Part shown: piece by piece, positions 12,840 through 31,925 of the stretch
Numbering within the stretch: position 1 is the first letter of the stretch
Layout: every line of letters begins with the position of its first letter
Source of the DNA: Membranipora membranacea
Lineage: Eukaryota > Bryozoa > Gymnolaemata > Cheilostomatida > Membraniporidae
Assembly: GCA_914767715.1 (NCBI GenBank)
Contig: OU612074.1
Coordinates: 6,897,501-6,961,500 of the forward strand
DNA: 64,000 nt
Reading direction: 5' to 3'
Made by a program: the position numbers and the translations under genes
Notes under the pieces: generated by a model
What the model saw: only the letters and a program-made list of their open reading frames with translations
What the model was told of the DNA's origin: nothing
Database searches by the model: none

Positions 12840-13637
12840 CTCCTATGTTTAGTTCATTGGTTCTGCTATGAAATATAATACACAATTCAGTGTAAAGCCC
12901 ATTTGCTCAGGCTTGGTTATATTTGATGAGTTACTAACCAGCATCAGCATCGAAGGCATGCATGTGCTGTAATGCAAGGTCTTGGCACAGTGATACTAGA
13001 TCCCCATTCAGGCCTGTTTTATTATCCGATGCAACCAAACTGTCATGGTTCTGACTGGAAATGGTTATCGCAGGCAAACTGCGGCAGGCTTGCACCAAGT
13101 CATTGGCTGGTCAGTGCAGTTGCAGGTTGACCTCCCTGTGGTCGCTCACATGTATGCTACAATTACCTTGCTATCACTATAAAATGAGGTTCAATATGCC
13201 TATGAAATGCATTTCTCAACTTTCAAGTCGGCATACCAGGGTTGTCACTTTTGAACCGATTATTGCAGTTATGTTTTAGTTGTTTGGTGGTACTAAGTTG
13301 GTCTATTGTGCATATTGTATAGGCCGTTGAAGCAAATACATGACATTAAGGCATTTCGGCAGAAATGCGCATTCGTGTCTATTATATAAAGCAGCTACAC
13401 GATTTGGTCTTTTAAAGGGAGGAAATTACCTACTCCCCTGTTGCTGGAAATTTTCATCATTTTTTATTTATATGACTGGATGAGAGTGACTATATAGTTC
13501 AGTGGGCTATTTGCAGTGCTGTATATAAATATTTCTACTCCTAAAATACTTTTTGTTGACTGCTTGGCCAGGGGATAGAGCTGAGTGTGCACAAAACCAA
13601 TCTTTCTTGGCATCCATAAACCTGATCAGCTTTGACC

Positions 13638-13650
13638 GGGGGGGGGGGGG
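13638..13650. repeat. Poly-G run
   Basis: A run of 13 G in intergenic DNA; a site of likely length error or polymorphism. Confidence 0.8.
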
Positions 13651-14498
13651 ACAGCATTACTCTGAGTACGTCTAATAAGACTGTGGGAGTCACATGAATT
13701 AAATTTTTGAAGTCAAATCATGTACTTCTTCGACTAAAAATAAAACTGCACACGTTTGGAAGTAGTTCACTTCTCTCTGGGAGTACCCACAAACGGATAG
13801 ATAATTGCTTGTAGAGTTTAAAGGGCCATTTTTGTACGGAGTTGGAATAAATCATTTATTTAAACATCTGAATTTACTTTTTTCAGTTTTACTTTTTACT
13901 ATAGCTGACACATGGCATGACAGATCACTCTCATAACATATAGTTTGCCAAAAATATTACAGACTTAGATGTTTTTCACATTACTGTCGTCACGAATGTG
14001 TAGTTATTTATCGGGTTTCCTATTACCAATCAACACTTTATGGAGTATTTTATCTATCTTTTATTCTCATCGTATTACAACTTGACTTTACATGTCCTGC
14101 TTAGCTTCTCCTCTCCTCAGCTCACTTACTAACAAACAGTACACACACACAAAATCGCCCAACCAAAACAAGGACTCAATGTACCATAAAACTCAGTCAC
14201 CACAAAAAACATGAAGATGGGTTTGTGACAACTATACAACCTGTAGCCTACATGTACAGGCTTTATTTAACACAAAAAAATATTCCAATCCCTAACAAGA
14301 TCTATATTGATGGGTTTTTAAATCAGTAAACAAAAGTCATCCAGGTGTGTCCCGTAAATTTCTGTTGCACCTGTATGTAGAAATATTCTTTTCTCTTTAA
14401 ATAGCCTACTTATAAAGTGTTTGCAATTGCCCCAATAGGTATAAATAGGTGGGCCTACTACAGTTTTCCCTATATTAAAGACTGTCACTAACATGGTA

Positions 14499-14677
14499 CT
14501 GTTTAAGCTGGTTAACTCAGACCTTATAATTCAGAACTCCTGTTAATTCAAACTAGGAAAATTGGTCCGTTCAGCCAGATCTCAATGCATTCTAATGTCA
14601 CTCAATTCAGACTAGGCTTAGCCTAATTAGGACAGTTTTTTGTGTCCCTAGATGTTTGAATCAAATGAACTGCTCTG
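14499..14677 (-). mobile_element. Short TA-flanked element family B, copy 3
   Basis: It shares CCAGATCTCAATGCATTCTA and the same ends (CTGTTTAAGCTGG; AACTGCTCTG) with the copies at 2.84 and 4.68 kb, between TA dinucleotides. It ends about 20 bases before the start codon of the Notum-like gene. Confidence 0.7.
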
Positions 14678-14698
14678 TATGTTGTAGGACGTCAGATA

Positions 14699-17600
14699 AT
14701 GGCAGGACAGAGCATGGTATATGTCCCTATGGGGCATAAGCACCAGGGGTTCCACAAGCCTACAGTGACATTAGGTTATATAACTCCTAAGAAATGTCTG
14801 GTGATGTTAGCTGGGGTTCTAGTCATCTCTACTGTGATTTTACAGATTCTTCTCTCATTCAGGTGAGCATTAGCCTCAGTTCATAACTTACATAGCCTAC
14901 ATGTTATCTGGATCAAGTTGGATCCACTTTGCCTGCATTTCTGTTATTCCTAGTCTACTGGTGACCCGTCGGCGAATTGGGGGCAGCTCAAAACTTTAAA
15001 TGAAGACAAATTGGACCTTACTTTATCTATAGGCTATCCAGGGTCTCAATTTTAATCTAATGCTGGACTAAGTTTTGTTTGTAGTGTCAGTTTCAATTTC
15101 AATTTGAATGAAATGATTTCTTTGTACAAAATTCTTTCTCTGTGTTAAGTGGTCCACTTTTGTAGTCATCCAGGATTTTCAAAATCGAGAAATTTGCGAA
15201 GTTCAAGGATTTTCTATGTATCAACTAGGTTTTCGTTTCTGAATTCAACGCTGTAGATAAGCTTTAGTTTTGTCAGAATGGACTCTTATATTACAGACAT
15301 GCGTTCAGTGATATGCACCTTAGAACTGATATAGATGGCGAACTGGTGATTATACCTAAATCTATCTCTCATAAATACGGAGCTGTCTGTCTGGATGCTG
15401 CCTCCCCTCCAGGGTATTATATCAAACGTGGTAAGTACATAGGCTGTGCATTCTCTTCCTACACTAACGTCAAGATTACGCTATTACCATGTGTATCTCT
15501 GATTGTTATAGTCAATTTAGTAGCAGTACCTAACATGTACCCGCCCCTAATTAATAAAACTGAACACGGTCCTCACACCAAATCCCTTGTGATGGTACTC
15601 ATACTAAATGAATTGTTTCACTCTCTATTGATCAGAGCTATACATGCAATAGTATATCACACATAGCCACCATTTCTATGATATCACATGGTCAGTGTGA
15701 TTTCTTCCTAGTACAGTACCCTTGGATATCAAGTATTAGCGGATGTTTAGTTGAGCTAGCTCTCAGGTGGTTAAATGTTAGCAATTTTAGCTTGCTTAGG
15801 TTATAGTTTTTTATTAGTTATGTGGGTATGTAAATGTTAACGGGACATGCGAACCATCATTACTTCAAACCTGTGACAGCGGGCCAACATTTCCTTCGGT
15901 GAACACTTTACTCCTCTAGTGTAGGCCTACTTGGTATGCTTTCACAGTCCTGCATGACATATCAATTTATGTTAGTGAAGGTTTTAGTTTTATGTTCAGT
16001 TTAATGGCTACAACTCAAGATGAAGGGATACCAGGGGAGATTCAAAAGATTAATTAGCTGTGAAATGTAGCTTATGACCAACTTTATAAATATGTGCAAA
16101 ATTGTATTATTATCCAGTAGAGTTATCGCATTTCCCAGCTGCGATTAATTTTGTATCACATCTTATTCTCCATATTTAATTCTATCTTGTGAGCGATTTC
16201 CAGCTGTGAAATCCAAATATTGAGGAAGTTGTGGTCTCTCAAACATTCTAGGTGACGGCAGTCAATGGGCATCAAGAATCAGCGGGCAAAGCTTGTGGGA
16301 CATCACAACGCGGCGTCATACTTATTATGGGTTATTATACTAATAATTCCACAGATAAGATGATGATCAAACTCAGACCTAATTGGGACTCGCACCCGGG
16401 TTTTTCATAACTAGCAGACAATGCCGCTTCCATCGCACCACTAGGTCAAGCTCTGTGAGTCTGTAGACAAGATAGGTCAGTGTTAGCTGCGTTGCCTGCT
16501 GGCCTATTTGGACCTGGGTTAGGGACCCTCTATATCCCTGAACATTTTGATCATCATCCTATCTATGAGTATATCATAATAAGTTTGACACATTGTGACA
16601 TTCCACAAGGTGTGCCCGCTGATTCCCAATGCCATTTGAAGGTGATCACCTTGAAAGTTTGAGATACTGTAACTTCCTCAATATTTGGATTCTAAAGCTG
16701 GAAATCGCTCACATTAGGTCCTATAGAATAAAATATGGGGAATAAGATGTGATACAAAATAGCAGCCTTATAGTAAGTCTTTTAGTGCTTTAATTTGCTG
16801 AGTTATCTAACTACAAACGACCTAGAACATCTCAGGCTGATAGAAAATCTAATTTAAAAAGTAGACTCCCTTCCTGTTCGTTCCTATGTAGTCTTGGCTG
16901 TTACTGATATTGGCTCATGATCTCTCAGAGTTAAATGCTTACCTAATTTAGCCATAGACCTATACATCATGACTGGTTGGGCTTCTGACTCAATGTATCA
17001 GCTCTACTAAACACTCCCACATACAACCTAGTGGCTTACAAAGTGGTCTCATGAAAATTATTTATCACTTTTAGTGGGGTTCAGCTAGATTTATCAGTTG
17101 TAATGTGTTTTAACTTCTATGATGGATAATCCTGGACCTTTGGGCATTTCAGCAATTATTTAGCTAATAATTATTGGAATGGACTTCAAAATTCAGCAAA
17201 AATAACTTTGCACTGACAACCACATCCTTCAAAGTAAGCCACATCAGCCGAAATAGTCACCTAAAATGACCAAGAGTTGTCTTAAGGCTTCATATGCTGG
17301 GAGCTCCGCGTATGTTTTCTAGTACTGACCCCCTTTTAGAGCTGGAAAAATTTCCATCCGGTATGTGTAGGATCCCCAAACAGCGTGTTAACTACCGAAA
17401 GTTCTGCTTTAGATCAATCTGTGCCAAGTTTCGTGATAAGACATACTTTAATATACTTACACTTTTATTTAACGACATTTTTGTAGAAACAGTCACATTT
17501 TTACAAGATGTATTTTATCTGCAAAGATACATTGAATGCTGTATAATTGACATACATACACCCTGACCAGCTGTGTCCTCTCTGTACATTATCAGGTATA

Positions 17601-20600
17601 GATAACGGAGAGAGCCGCTGGTTACTAGTAATACCTCACACTGATTGGTGTAGAGATACAGAGGAATGTCACAAAAGGTCAGCTATTATTATCAGCTTTA
17701 TTTTTATAATATAATTATATATATTAATGAAATATAGTCAGTATGATGGTAGTTTCGCTTTCACTATTCTCAAAGACTATTCCAAAGACGTGGCATGGGC
17801 TCTCTTTCCATCCCTACAGCTTATTAGGTCAGAGCCATCCCATTGGCTACATGTAGTGCTTTTCACAAAATTGAATAAGTTTGTATCCTATTAGTCAAGA
17901 AATTATGAAGATGCAGTCCCCAAAGTTTAGGAATCCACATTTCTCCATTATAATCTGTGTGGCTGTAGAATATGTCAGGATTGGGTATTTAAAAATTAAT
18001 TTAAATGTTAAGTCTAATGGTAAAAAACATTTAAGTCTGACAAGTGTTTGGACAAGGATTTCTTGAAATCCTTGGTTTGGATAACCAATTTAATATAGGA
18101 GTGATCTATCATGCCATGTGTCAGTATTATCAGAAGTTTTCTGATTATTAGTAGGGCAGCAAAAAAGTCCTGACATAAACTTCCATTTTGAAAATTAACT
18201 CACTTAGGTCTGAGTGTGGTTTTTTGATCTTGAAAACAGCCGAACAGTTACAATGAAACCCGCTAGGCCTATAGCTAGTTGTGAGTTGGTCATGTCATTA
18301 TTTCTTTATTTTGTTTGACATATTACTCATTATTTATACAGCAATTATTTTGTGGTAACTTATCATTTTTTTACTAATCTTGTTACTTTCTATTATGTGT
18401 TCACAATTTTTTTTGCAGATCAAAGGAACCATTAGTAGGTACTACAAACAAAGCTCCTGTGACTCTACAGTTTACTGGTATTCTCTCCTCAGATCCTTCA
18501 GAGAATCAGTATTTCTCAGACTGGAATATGATCAGCCTCATACCATGTGACGGCGCCTCATTACTAGGTATGTAGGTTTTCATCTAATCTTTATCTCTAA
18601 ATCACAATCGACAACATTGGGGCGGTTTTGCTTGAACAGATGGAATAAGAACACACTGTGTGTCTTGACATGGCTATCCGATAAACATATAACTATGTTT
18701 ATATGTTTATGGTCTCTTCAATGTAAGAGCATATAAGGCTGAATTGATTATAAATTGTCTTCTCCTTGCTTATTTTAACACGCGTGTTGACTTTTTAGCA
18801 TGAGTTTGAAAATTACCACCCTTGTATATGCTAGACAACAGTGGCTTCGTTGTCACCCGTTGATCTGTGAGTCATCCCCCCACATTGCGTAACTTATGAC
18901 TTCTAATGTAGTCCCATGACTTGGATGGATGGTCATTTTTCTTCTTAATGTGTAAATGTGTCACAAGTAATTGCCACATAATTTTAAACCACTCCATTTA
19001 AACAGATTATTTCTAGGTGAAGGTTGCAATAAATCTTATTCTATTTTTTACATCACTGTCATAAAAATATAATATATAGAAAAGATAGGATTCATTTGCT
19101 TAGTGTTTCCACTTACATACAACACTTCCTTATCAGCTATGTATGAAATGAAGCTCAGAGACATCAACTAGAAGCATAATATGATTGTGCCTTCAAACAA
19201 TCTGTAATTGTTTTCACATAGTCACAGATACCGTGAATTCTCTAAATTTACAGGATTAAACCTGAATAACGGATTCCGATACTTCCATGGAGATATTCCC
19301 ATGCAAACCTCAATGGATTGGTCTATTCAACCTACACAGTGGGCAATTCATTGGCTATATTATGTCACAAATAAGATACTGAATCCCCTCTTGTTGTTCT
19401 GATTGACAGGGAACCAGACAGTAGGAGTTCATACATCCGGCAGCAATGAGGAGTTATTATCTCGAGGGGCTGCCGTATTATCAGCTACTATAGAACATCT
19501 ACTCACTAGTACTGATATAAACAATGCTGATGAGATAGTAGTGTATGGTGATAGAGGTAGGTGCAACACTATTGCTGAGTCAGCTTGCCAACATATTTAG
19601 TTGCTTCCTTTCACTGATGTCTGCATATCAGTAAAGGGGGAGCAACTCCAAATGTAGGCTAACTGAATCAATCGTTCGGGTGTTATCAGTGATGTTGAGT
19701 CAGTGTAATATACCTTATCAGAATTAGAACCAGTTTTAGGCATCAAATGATCACTAATTTTCGTGAACTACTTATTGATGATCAAGCCAGTTGTCAAACT
19801 AGATTTAAACCTGTTGTATACATAGTAACAATGGTTATCAAGTATTTGCCTTTGCTCACCTTTCACTGTTTCTTCTTGATTGGGTGGCAAGCTTTTACCA
19901 CACTCCAAATTATACCAGGCAGGTCCATCAAACTTGTTCGATCCAATCACTTTCTTTGAAGTCCAGCCATTGGAGAGCCGCATCTATTACATTGGCCCTC
20001 ATTGGTTTTGACCGGCCATGTGCTCTTTTTCCCTCTACTACCATATTGCCAACTCACCTGGTGTCTTTTTCACTCTCACAATGACAGACAAGATCCCTCT
20101 TTAGTATCTCCTGCCCTAATCACATATTTGATAGGCATATTATTTGCCTCTTGATTTTTTAACTTTTCTATTCGAGTTTGTCTAAACTGAATCCCATGGT
20201 AAAGCTCACAAGAAACAACTTGTCCATGAGAGCTTTGTGTCATGTCTCATTCTCATTGGTTAGGGCTGATATCGCAGTATATAGTTGAGGAGTTTCAGGC
20301 GTCTTTCTATCACCGAATGATCATCTTAATTTCCTTTACTTACTAAATGCATTGGTTAGATATACAAACTCTTTAGTTACTAGTTTCCCTATAAAATAAA
20401 CTGACTCAAGAACAGTCAACCTTAGCAGCAATGTTCGCTTCTTGATACTAATTATGCCTCAATCCAGGTGTACAAATTGGCTAGTTATTATCTCAAAATA
20501 TTTTTTTTCAGATACATTATATCGCCATTAGCATCTATCATACCAATAGTTTGATTATTTTCAGCTGGAGCTGTCAGCGCCCTGGCATACTCTGCGTACT

Positions 20601-22022
20601 TATCTAGTCAATTCTCGAGAGTATCTAAGTTTACTACAATCCTTCACTCCGGTCTGCTGTTAGAGACAGAGAAATCAGAATATAACCTTCCAGCCTGGTT
20701 CAACTTTCACAACATTGCAGGTTTGTGTCACAAAAGTGCCGCCCATCTGGTCAATATTAGTTTCTCAGCTATACAACTGGCATGTTACAAATAGCAGTCA
20801 TTTCTTAGACACTTGATAATATTATATAAATACCTTACGTAAAATAAAATCGAGGGAACAATGACACAAGCTAAATCCATGTTTTGAGAAAGCAAATTTC
20901 ATTGATGTTGTAAAAAATTTTACATGAAAGCATAAGCGTTTAATGTTTATCCTTCCAACCCCTCCGTCACCTGTTTTTATGATGCATCTGCACTAATTAA
21001 CAAAATTATTCTGCCTAATCAGAGTTGTCTGCTTAATATCAATGAGAGGGCAACTACCACTTGTAATATATACATATTTTTAACTAATTTTAGGTAACAC
21101 ACTGATTTCCAACTGCAAAGATGTTAGCTGTGTTGCTGCAGATAGTTTACTTAGTGGAGACGGTAGATATACAGTGATAATCTTAACATCAGACACTCCG
21201 GCCTGGCCTCTGAATATTCTGAGCGGCTGTGACAAAGATTGTGATATTACTCAGTATCAAGAGACCGGTCAGCGATTTCAGACAGCTGAGGTATGTGATA
21301 CCCCAAGTTCATTAGAAATGACTCCACCTACTGATAGAGTTCTCATCCATTGACTTTTTGTATCCAGATGACATGTTTCATGCATGGTTAAATTGTCGTC
21401 CAAAGCTTGTCCGAACATGTTTATGTCATGGATGGTTGATGATTCGATTATTGACCTTCCGTGTTATTCATAATAGACATTTAGATTTGAACTCAATTTT
21501 TCAATCCTGTATTTTGATCATTGTACAATTGCAGAATATGTCTCTGTGTGAATCTCGTATTTTACCGGTAGTTCTGAATTTACAGAGCACAAGTAAATGA
21601 AGTAAGGGAAACACCAGACTAACCGATTAAACAATATGTACTTCAGATCTCTAGAAAAACAAACTAGAAAAAAATTGAGGATCGATTGAGCTGTCAAGTC
21701 TCAAAGACCTTCAAAGCAAGCATGGTCTACTGTTGTTTGTTTCAAATATTCCGTCTGAATTTTACAGGATTACAGCCGGACCCTGAAACAGCTGATATCT
21801 TCTGACCGGTGGACAGTTAAGTTAACTTCCATTGTCACATCGTGTGATTATCCTGTAAAAACAACCTATAGTCTTGATGACCCTGTAATTGATGGGAAGA
21901 GTATATATTCACTGCTAGTTAGAAGTTTGATACAGCCGACTCTTCGGAATGTGTACAAAGAAGAGAAGGTCAAGCAGTGTCCTGTGAATGTTAGGGCTGA
22001 TAGCTCAGGCAACAACACCTAG
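14699..22022 (+). CDS. Membrane-anchored Notum/pectin-acetylesterase-family protein, probable pseudoenzyme
   Basis: Eight exons: 14699-14862, 15297-15430, 17596-17677, 18419-18567, 19410-19556, 20565-20720, 21094-21290, 21768-22022. Phases match and 1284 nt gives 427 aa. Residues 33-53 form one hydrophobic helix after a short N terminus, suggesting a type II membrane anchor rather than the cleaved signal of ordinary Notum. Family landmarks follow in order: AVCLDAASPPGYYIKRG (84-100), a tryptophan-cysteine strand (109-118), TGILSSDPSENQYF (146-159), IPCDGASLLG (168-177), the nucleophile-elbow region (219-232) and a final KQCPVNVRAD resembling Notum's C terminus. Known Notum enzymes remove palmitoleate from Wnt with a Ser-Asp-His triad. 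Here the GxSxG elbow reads GDRAG, the oxyanion strand reads IPHTDWC instead of a glycine-rich LEGG, and the histidine region reads SCDYPV. Asp311 may remain. The hydrolase activity is probably lost; binding or decoy roles are inference. Confidence 0.82.
14908..14975. mobile_element. Partial copy of the 37.8-kb hAT-like short element
   Basis: GATCAAGTTGGATCCACTTT and GTCTACTGG match the left half of the element at 37758-37873. It lies in intron 1 of the Notum-like gene. Confidence 0.4.
16139..16767. mobile_element. Long-arm inverted-repeat element with a tRNA-like core
   Basis: Arms of about 130 bases (left with TTTTGTATCACATCTTATTC and GAGCGATTTCCAGCTGTGAA; right with their inverses) surround a unique centre in intron 2 of the Notum-like gene. 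At 16388-16452 (minus) lies a tRNA-like piece with an A-box-like CCTAGTGGTGCGATGG and a B-box-like GGTGCGAGTCCC. Confidence 0.6.
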
Positions 22023-22065
22023 ATATTAGTCTGAGCCCATCTGACTCTTGACCCCTTGTCCTATG

Positions 22066-22081
22066 CCCCCCCCCCCCCCCC
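22066..22081. repeat. Poly-C run just after the Notum-like gene
   Basis: A run of 16 C, 43 bases past the stop codon; possibly part of the 3' untranslated region. Confidence 0.8.
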
Positions 22082-25000
22082 GGCTGGAACTTAACTCTGC
22101 TGTCCATGTTGGTATTTTAGGATGCTGAATGGATTTTTATCCCGGCTTTGTTTCCTTCATAAGACTGATAAGCCCTTAACACTTGTGCACTAAATAGTCT
22201 TAGTTAATGTGGAACCTCTAGTATAGTCCCTGCTGTCTCATGTTTCATGAGCTTTTGAGGTTAGCGGGGATTTCTGTGACAGAACCAAAACCTCAAAATT
22301 ATTGTCAGTGGCTGCCAGTAGAACATTATCAGCGTTTTGTACTGCATCTCTCGTGAGTCAGTTACACACCCGTCAGTGGCCACTAGCTAGCCAGTGATTG
22401 ACACTCCCATCAGCTACCCTAATATTGTATCATTATTACCGTACTGCGTTTGCAACCCACTTGGTTTGGGTTAACCCAATACCTACCTCGTAAATTCTGT
22501 GCCTTCTTCCAGATATTCTTAATATTGTTTCACTGTGTCATTTAATTATGATTGTGTTAACATAATACTGGTTTTGTTGCTAAATGAGTTCTTTCATCGT
22601 TTGCAAATCAACTGCTATTTTATATTGTATTTGGTGATAACTACTCGGAAAAAAGTTAAGATAAAGAACTGTTTTTTGAAAATATTTGTCTTGTTTGTCA
22701 ACAGCTGCGCAAATACATTCAGTAAGACACCTCTCATAAATAACAACAATCATTTTATTTTAACCCCAACTTGGTTTTGGTGTTCCAATCTGTTGAACAC
22801 CTCAAACTATTCTGCCATCAGATTTGACAATCTACTATTGTCTTAGAGAAGTGGCTGACTGACTAATTGTGATCGTTCAATCACCTGGTGAAATCATGAT
22901 AATATTTATTTATATCTCAAACACATTACAATAGGTTTGAGTACCAGACAATCCAGTAGTCCAAACAAGTGCCTCATGTTTGTCTTGTGAGTCACCTAAA
23001 TCTTATTGTGGACTTTTTTAACATAGTTTTAATGCAATATAATTGAATCAATACAACACAACAAATCAAAAATACAACAGAGAAATAAATGTGAACAATT
23101 CTTTCCAAGCGCTAATCGAAGAGGGCAGTATTCAAGTTGGCATTGAAATGGCAAACTTTAATACCCCTAGCTGCCAGCAAGCCATATTCTCTAGATAAGC
23201 TTCACAAAATTTTCAAATTTCACTTTGTTCAAACTAACCCGTATTCTGATGTGTGCAGTTTTACCTATTGTCAGACTATTTTGCCTTATATACAAGCTAG
23301 ATATTTGGTGATTTACTCACCTAGTAAGACTTTGAGTTTGGGTCGATAGTGGCTAACTAATTTAGCAGTCTACTCATGATTCTATGTAACAAGTTGACAA
23401 GATTCAGGTTTTGTGATTCCATTATTGTTGTAACATTGTTGTGTAACCAAGGTGTAACATTACTCACATTACAGGGTATTGTTTTGTAGTTGTCTTCTCA
23501 TTGTTCAGTATTATCTTCAAGTACAACTTATCTTTTCTTGCCTCTGGGCTAGTTCCCTTTAGGTACAACACCTCTATTCAGCTCCCTGTTGCGTTATATG
23601 TGAATCATTCTGTTTTGCCAGCTTCAAAAGTCTGCTTTAAGGTAATCTCAAAGACCGATCCGAATATCAACATATCATATACCGTTGGAAAGCTGCCGAG
23701 CTACTAAAAATGAATACCTGAACAAAAACTTGATTCAATGACGTTGTGTCATTTTAGGGAGGAAATGAGGCAGAAAACGCTGTTTTTGTCAAAGCAGATG
23801 GAGGAGTCAAATTAAATGCAAGAAATTTCAAACCAGGTGGAGTGCATACTTAGAGATTGCGTTCATAGTAAAATTTGATTTTCTTTGATATATGACTAGT
23901 CTAAACTGACTTTTTACGTCACGCCATAAAATGCACTTTTTTTTGTGAAGCCGTGAAAATATGTGAAATTTCAATCATTAATTCAGAACAGATCATAGGC
24001 TCGAGACAAAATTAATTATGATTTTCCCTTAGAGTACACTTCTAATGTCATACCTATTAACTTTCAACAAATTAGCATGCATATTGCGAAAACAGTAGAC
24101 TCTCGAATAGAGCTAATTTTTTTTGCAACTTTTGCATAACATCAAATGTGCTGTCCAAATGACCATTATTGTGGCCAAACAAAGTTTTTTTTGAAAGTTC
24201 TCACATACGAAGCCGCTTTCATTAGCCATGGTGCACACGGGAAATGCCAAAAGATTTTTTCCATGCATCTTCGTTTTTCTTGAATTTAACGCAAAAGAAT
24301 GCCAAAAAACAGCTATTTTTTGGGACTTTTGAGGTGTTTTTGGCCATTCTTTTGCGCAAAATCCAAGAAAAACAGTGAAAAATCTGTTGGCATTTCCTGC
24401 GTGCACCATGGGTAATAAAAGCGGCTTAGTATGTGAGAACCTTCAAAAATACTTTGTTTGGCCACAATAATGGTCATTTGGGCACCACATTTGACGTTAT
24501 TCAAAAGTTGCGAAAAATATCAGGTGTATTCCAGGGCAGTTTTCCAACGGTATATGATATGTTGATATTCGGATCGGTCTTTGACATTACCTTAAAATGT
24601 GATACTCAACATGAATAGCCACTCAGGTGAAGCGCAAAATCCCTATCTTAATATATATATACATAGGACTTAAAATATTGGAGCTCTTTCTTATGTACAA
24701 CAACATCGTGCATGAATAGACAAGAACCCTCCTGTATTGTATAGCTCTATACAAGAGGACGCTGTCACCAACCACTGCAGCTCCGGCCTTGTAGCTCTAT
24801 GCTTCACGCTAGGGTAAAGCTGTCAGTTGTTGAAAATTGACACTAACGACTTGGAAACCTAGTCGTCACTATTAAAACCTCTTCCTAGCCGCACCTCAGT
24901 GCAGGCATCATCTCCATAGACTGACAGCAATATTATCATAAATCATTATATATAAATATAGATCACGTCTATAAGATACTAGGCAGTGAACATTTTAACA

Positions 25001-26292
25001 AGCCTGGAAGGACTACCGATCGAAAATCTCCCTTTTTCTACAGCATATTGTCACTGCACATCTGGACATATAAATTTCAATTTCGAATTTCAATTTTTCA
25101 CCCATTTTAAGAATATTTTCCTAGTTTATTTAAAAATTAACCGGTGCGATAACTTTTTACCAGCTAGTTTTTTTTTTATCAAATTTGTATTTATTTTGTT
25201 TCTTTTAGCAGTATATCACCAGGCCTATCATCGGTCAAATATGGATTTGTACCTCGCAAATGATCTCAGAATTTTTATGTTCCACATCTCTCCCCACGCA
25301 TATGTTACCACAGAGGTTATGAATCGTCAGTATTAGAAACCTTTCTTTCGGGTGCATGAGGTATGTGCGGTGCTCAAGTACTCCACCTTAATTAATTGAA
25401 GGAACACACAGTATTGACTTTAGTGCTTTATTTGGCCTGTTAGTTGCACCCCCACTGGTTGTGAAATTTACTGACTTTGATTTAAGAGAATTATATTCGT
25501 CATTTATTGTGTTTTAACTCATTTACAATTGTGTTGAAAAAAAACAAGAACAATTTTGAATTAAACATGAGAAAGAGCCAGCAACAGATTGATACGAGAC
25601 ATCTCTAGATCTCATTTACACACCATTTCATGCCTCTAAGTCGACTGTTCCTGGAGTGAGTGTGATATGACCAGGGTTCAAAAGGCTGTAGAAACATGAA
25701 TGTGATTTGCAAATCAGTTGTCTGAATATGCGGTTGGCGCTGCCCAATGATGGTTTGATTTTGACTTGATTTGATTTGCACTGCTCTGTGATTCTAAGTA
25801 AATTTTTATTTGAATTTCAATCTACAATCCATCCAAGGTGATTTATTTACATTATTGAATCACTTTTGAAAGGAGTTACTTCAACTCTGCATAGTCAACA
25901 TAGTCACCGCCTCGATACTATTTGGACAGTCAATTTGAGGCTTGTTTAGGTATGTTGAAAGTTGATCAAAGCTGCTGTTAACAACCCTTTAGTTCTTCCC
26001 AAAACATAAAAAAATAAAGCAACCAATCAACTAAAAACATTGATAAAGAGTTACTGCAGCATTCAACTTATTACTAGTGTCTCCCTTAAACCATTTGTTT
26101 GTCGGAGAGTGACAGGATAATATAACACATAAGGAACACAGAAACACACACATTAAGATTTGTAATAATATACAATGACCTTATGTAGTATTTATGTCTT
26201 ACACCTAAATCGTAGCACAATGTAGGATAGCTTTAAGTCGGACTGACTAGTATATCACGTTTAATCTGACAGTAGGATTGGAGTTGCTTAGA
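22082..26292. other. Intergenic DNA between Notum-like and CUB-like/Sushi genes
   Basis: The main content is the foldback element at 23.6-24.6 kb. No supported exon was found. Confidence 0.5.
23633..24605. mobile_element. Large foldback element
   Basis: The outer arms (about 23633-23700 and 24535-24605) share ACCGATCCGAATATCAACAT in inverted form. The inner arms (24124-24310 and 24316-24512) share GACCATTATTGTGGCCAAAC and TTCTTTTGC-type blocks. The right arm is continuous; the left is split by about 420 bases without a partner. Open frames here are by-products of the arms. Confidence 0.65.

Positions 26293-31925
<5,633 letters not shown>

Larger units (their letters stand above)
8494..14498. 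other. Intergenic DNA between lectin and Notum-like genes
   Basis: It holds the degenerate repeat at 9.3 kb, small elements at 10.27 and 11.19 kb, the palindrome at 12.79 kb and a poly-G run. No supported gene was found. Confidence 0.5.
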
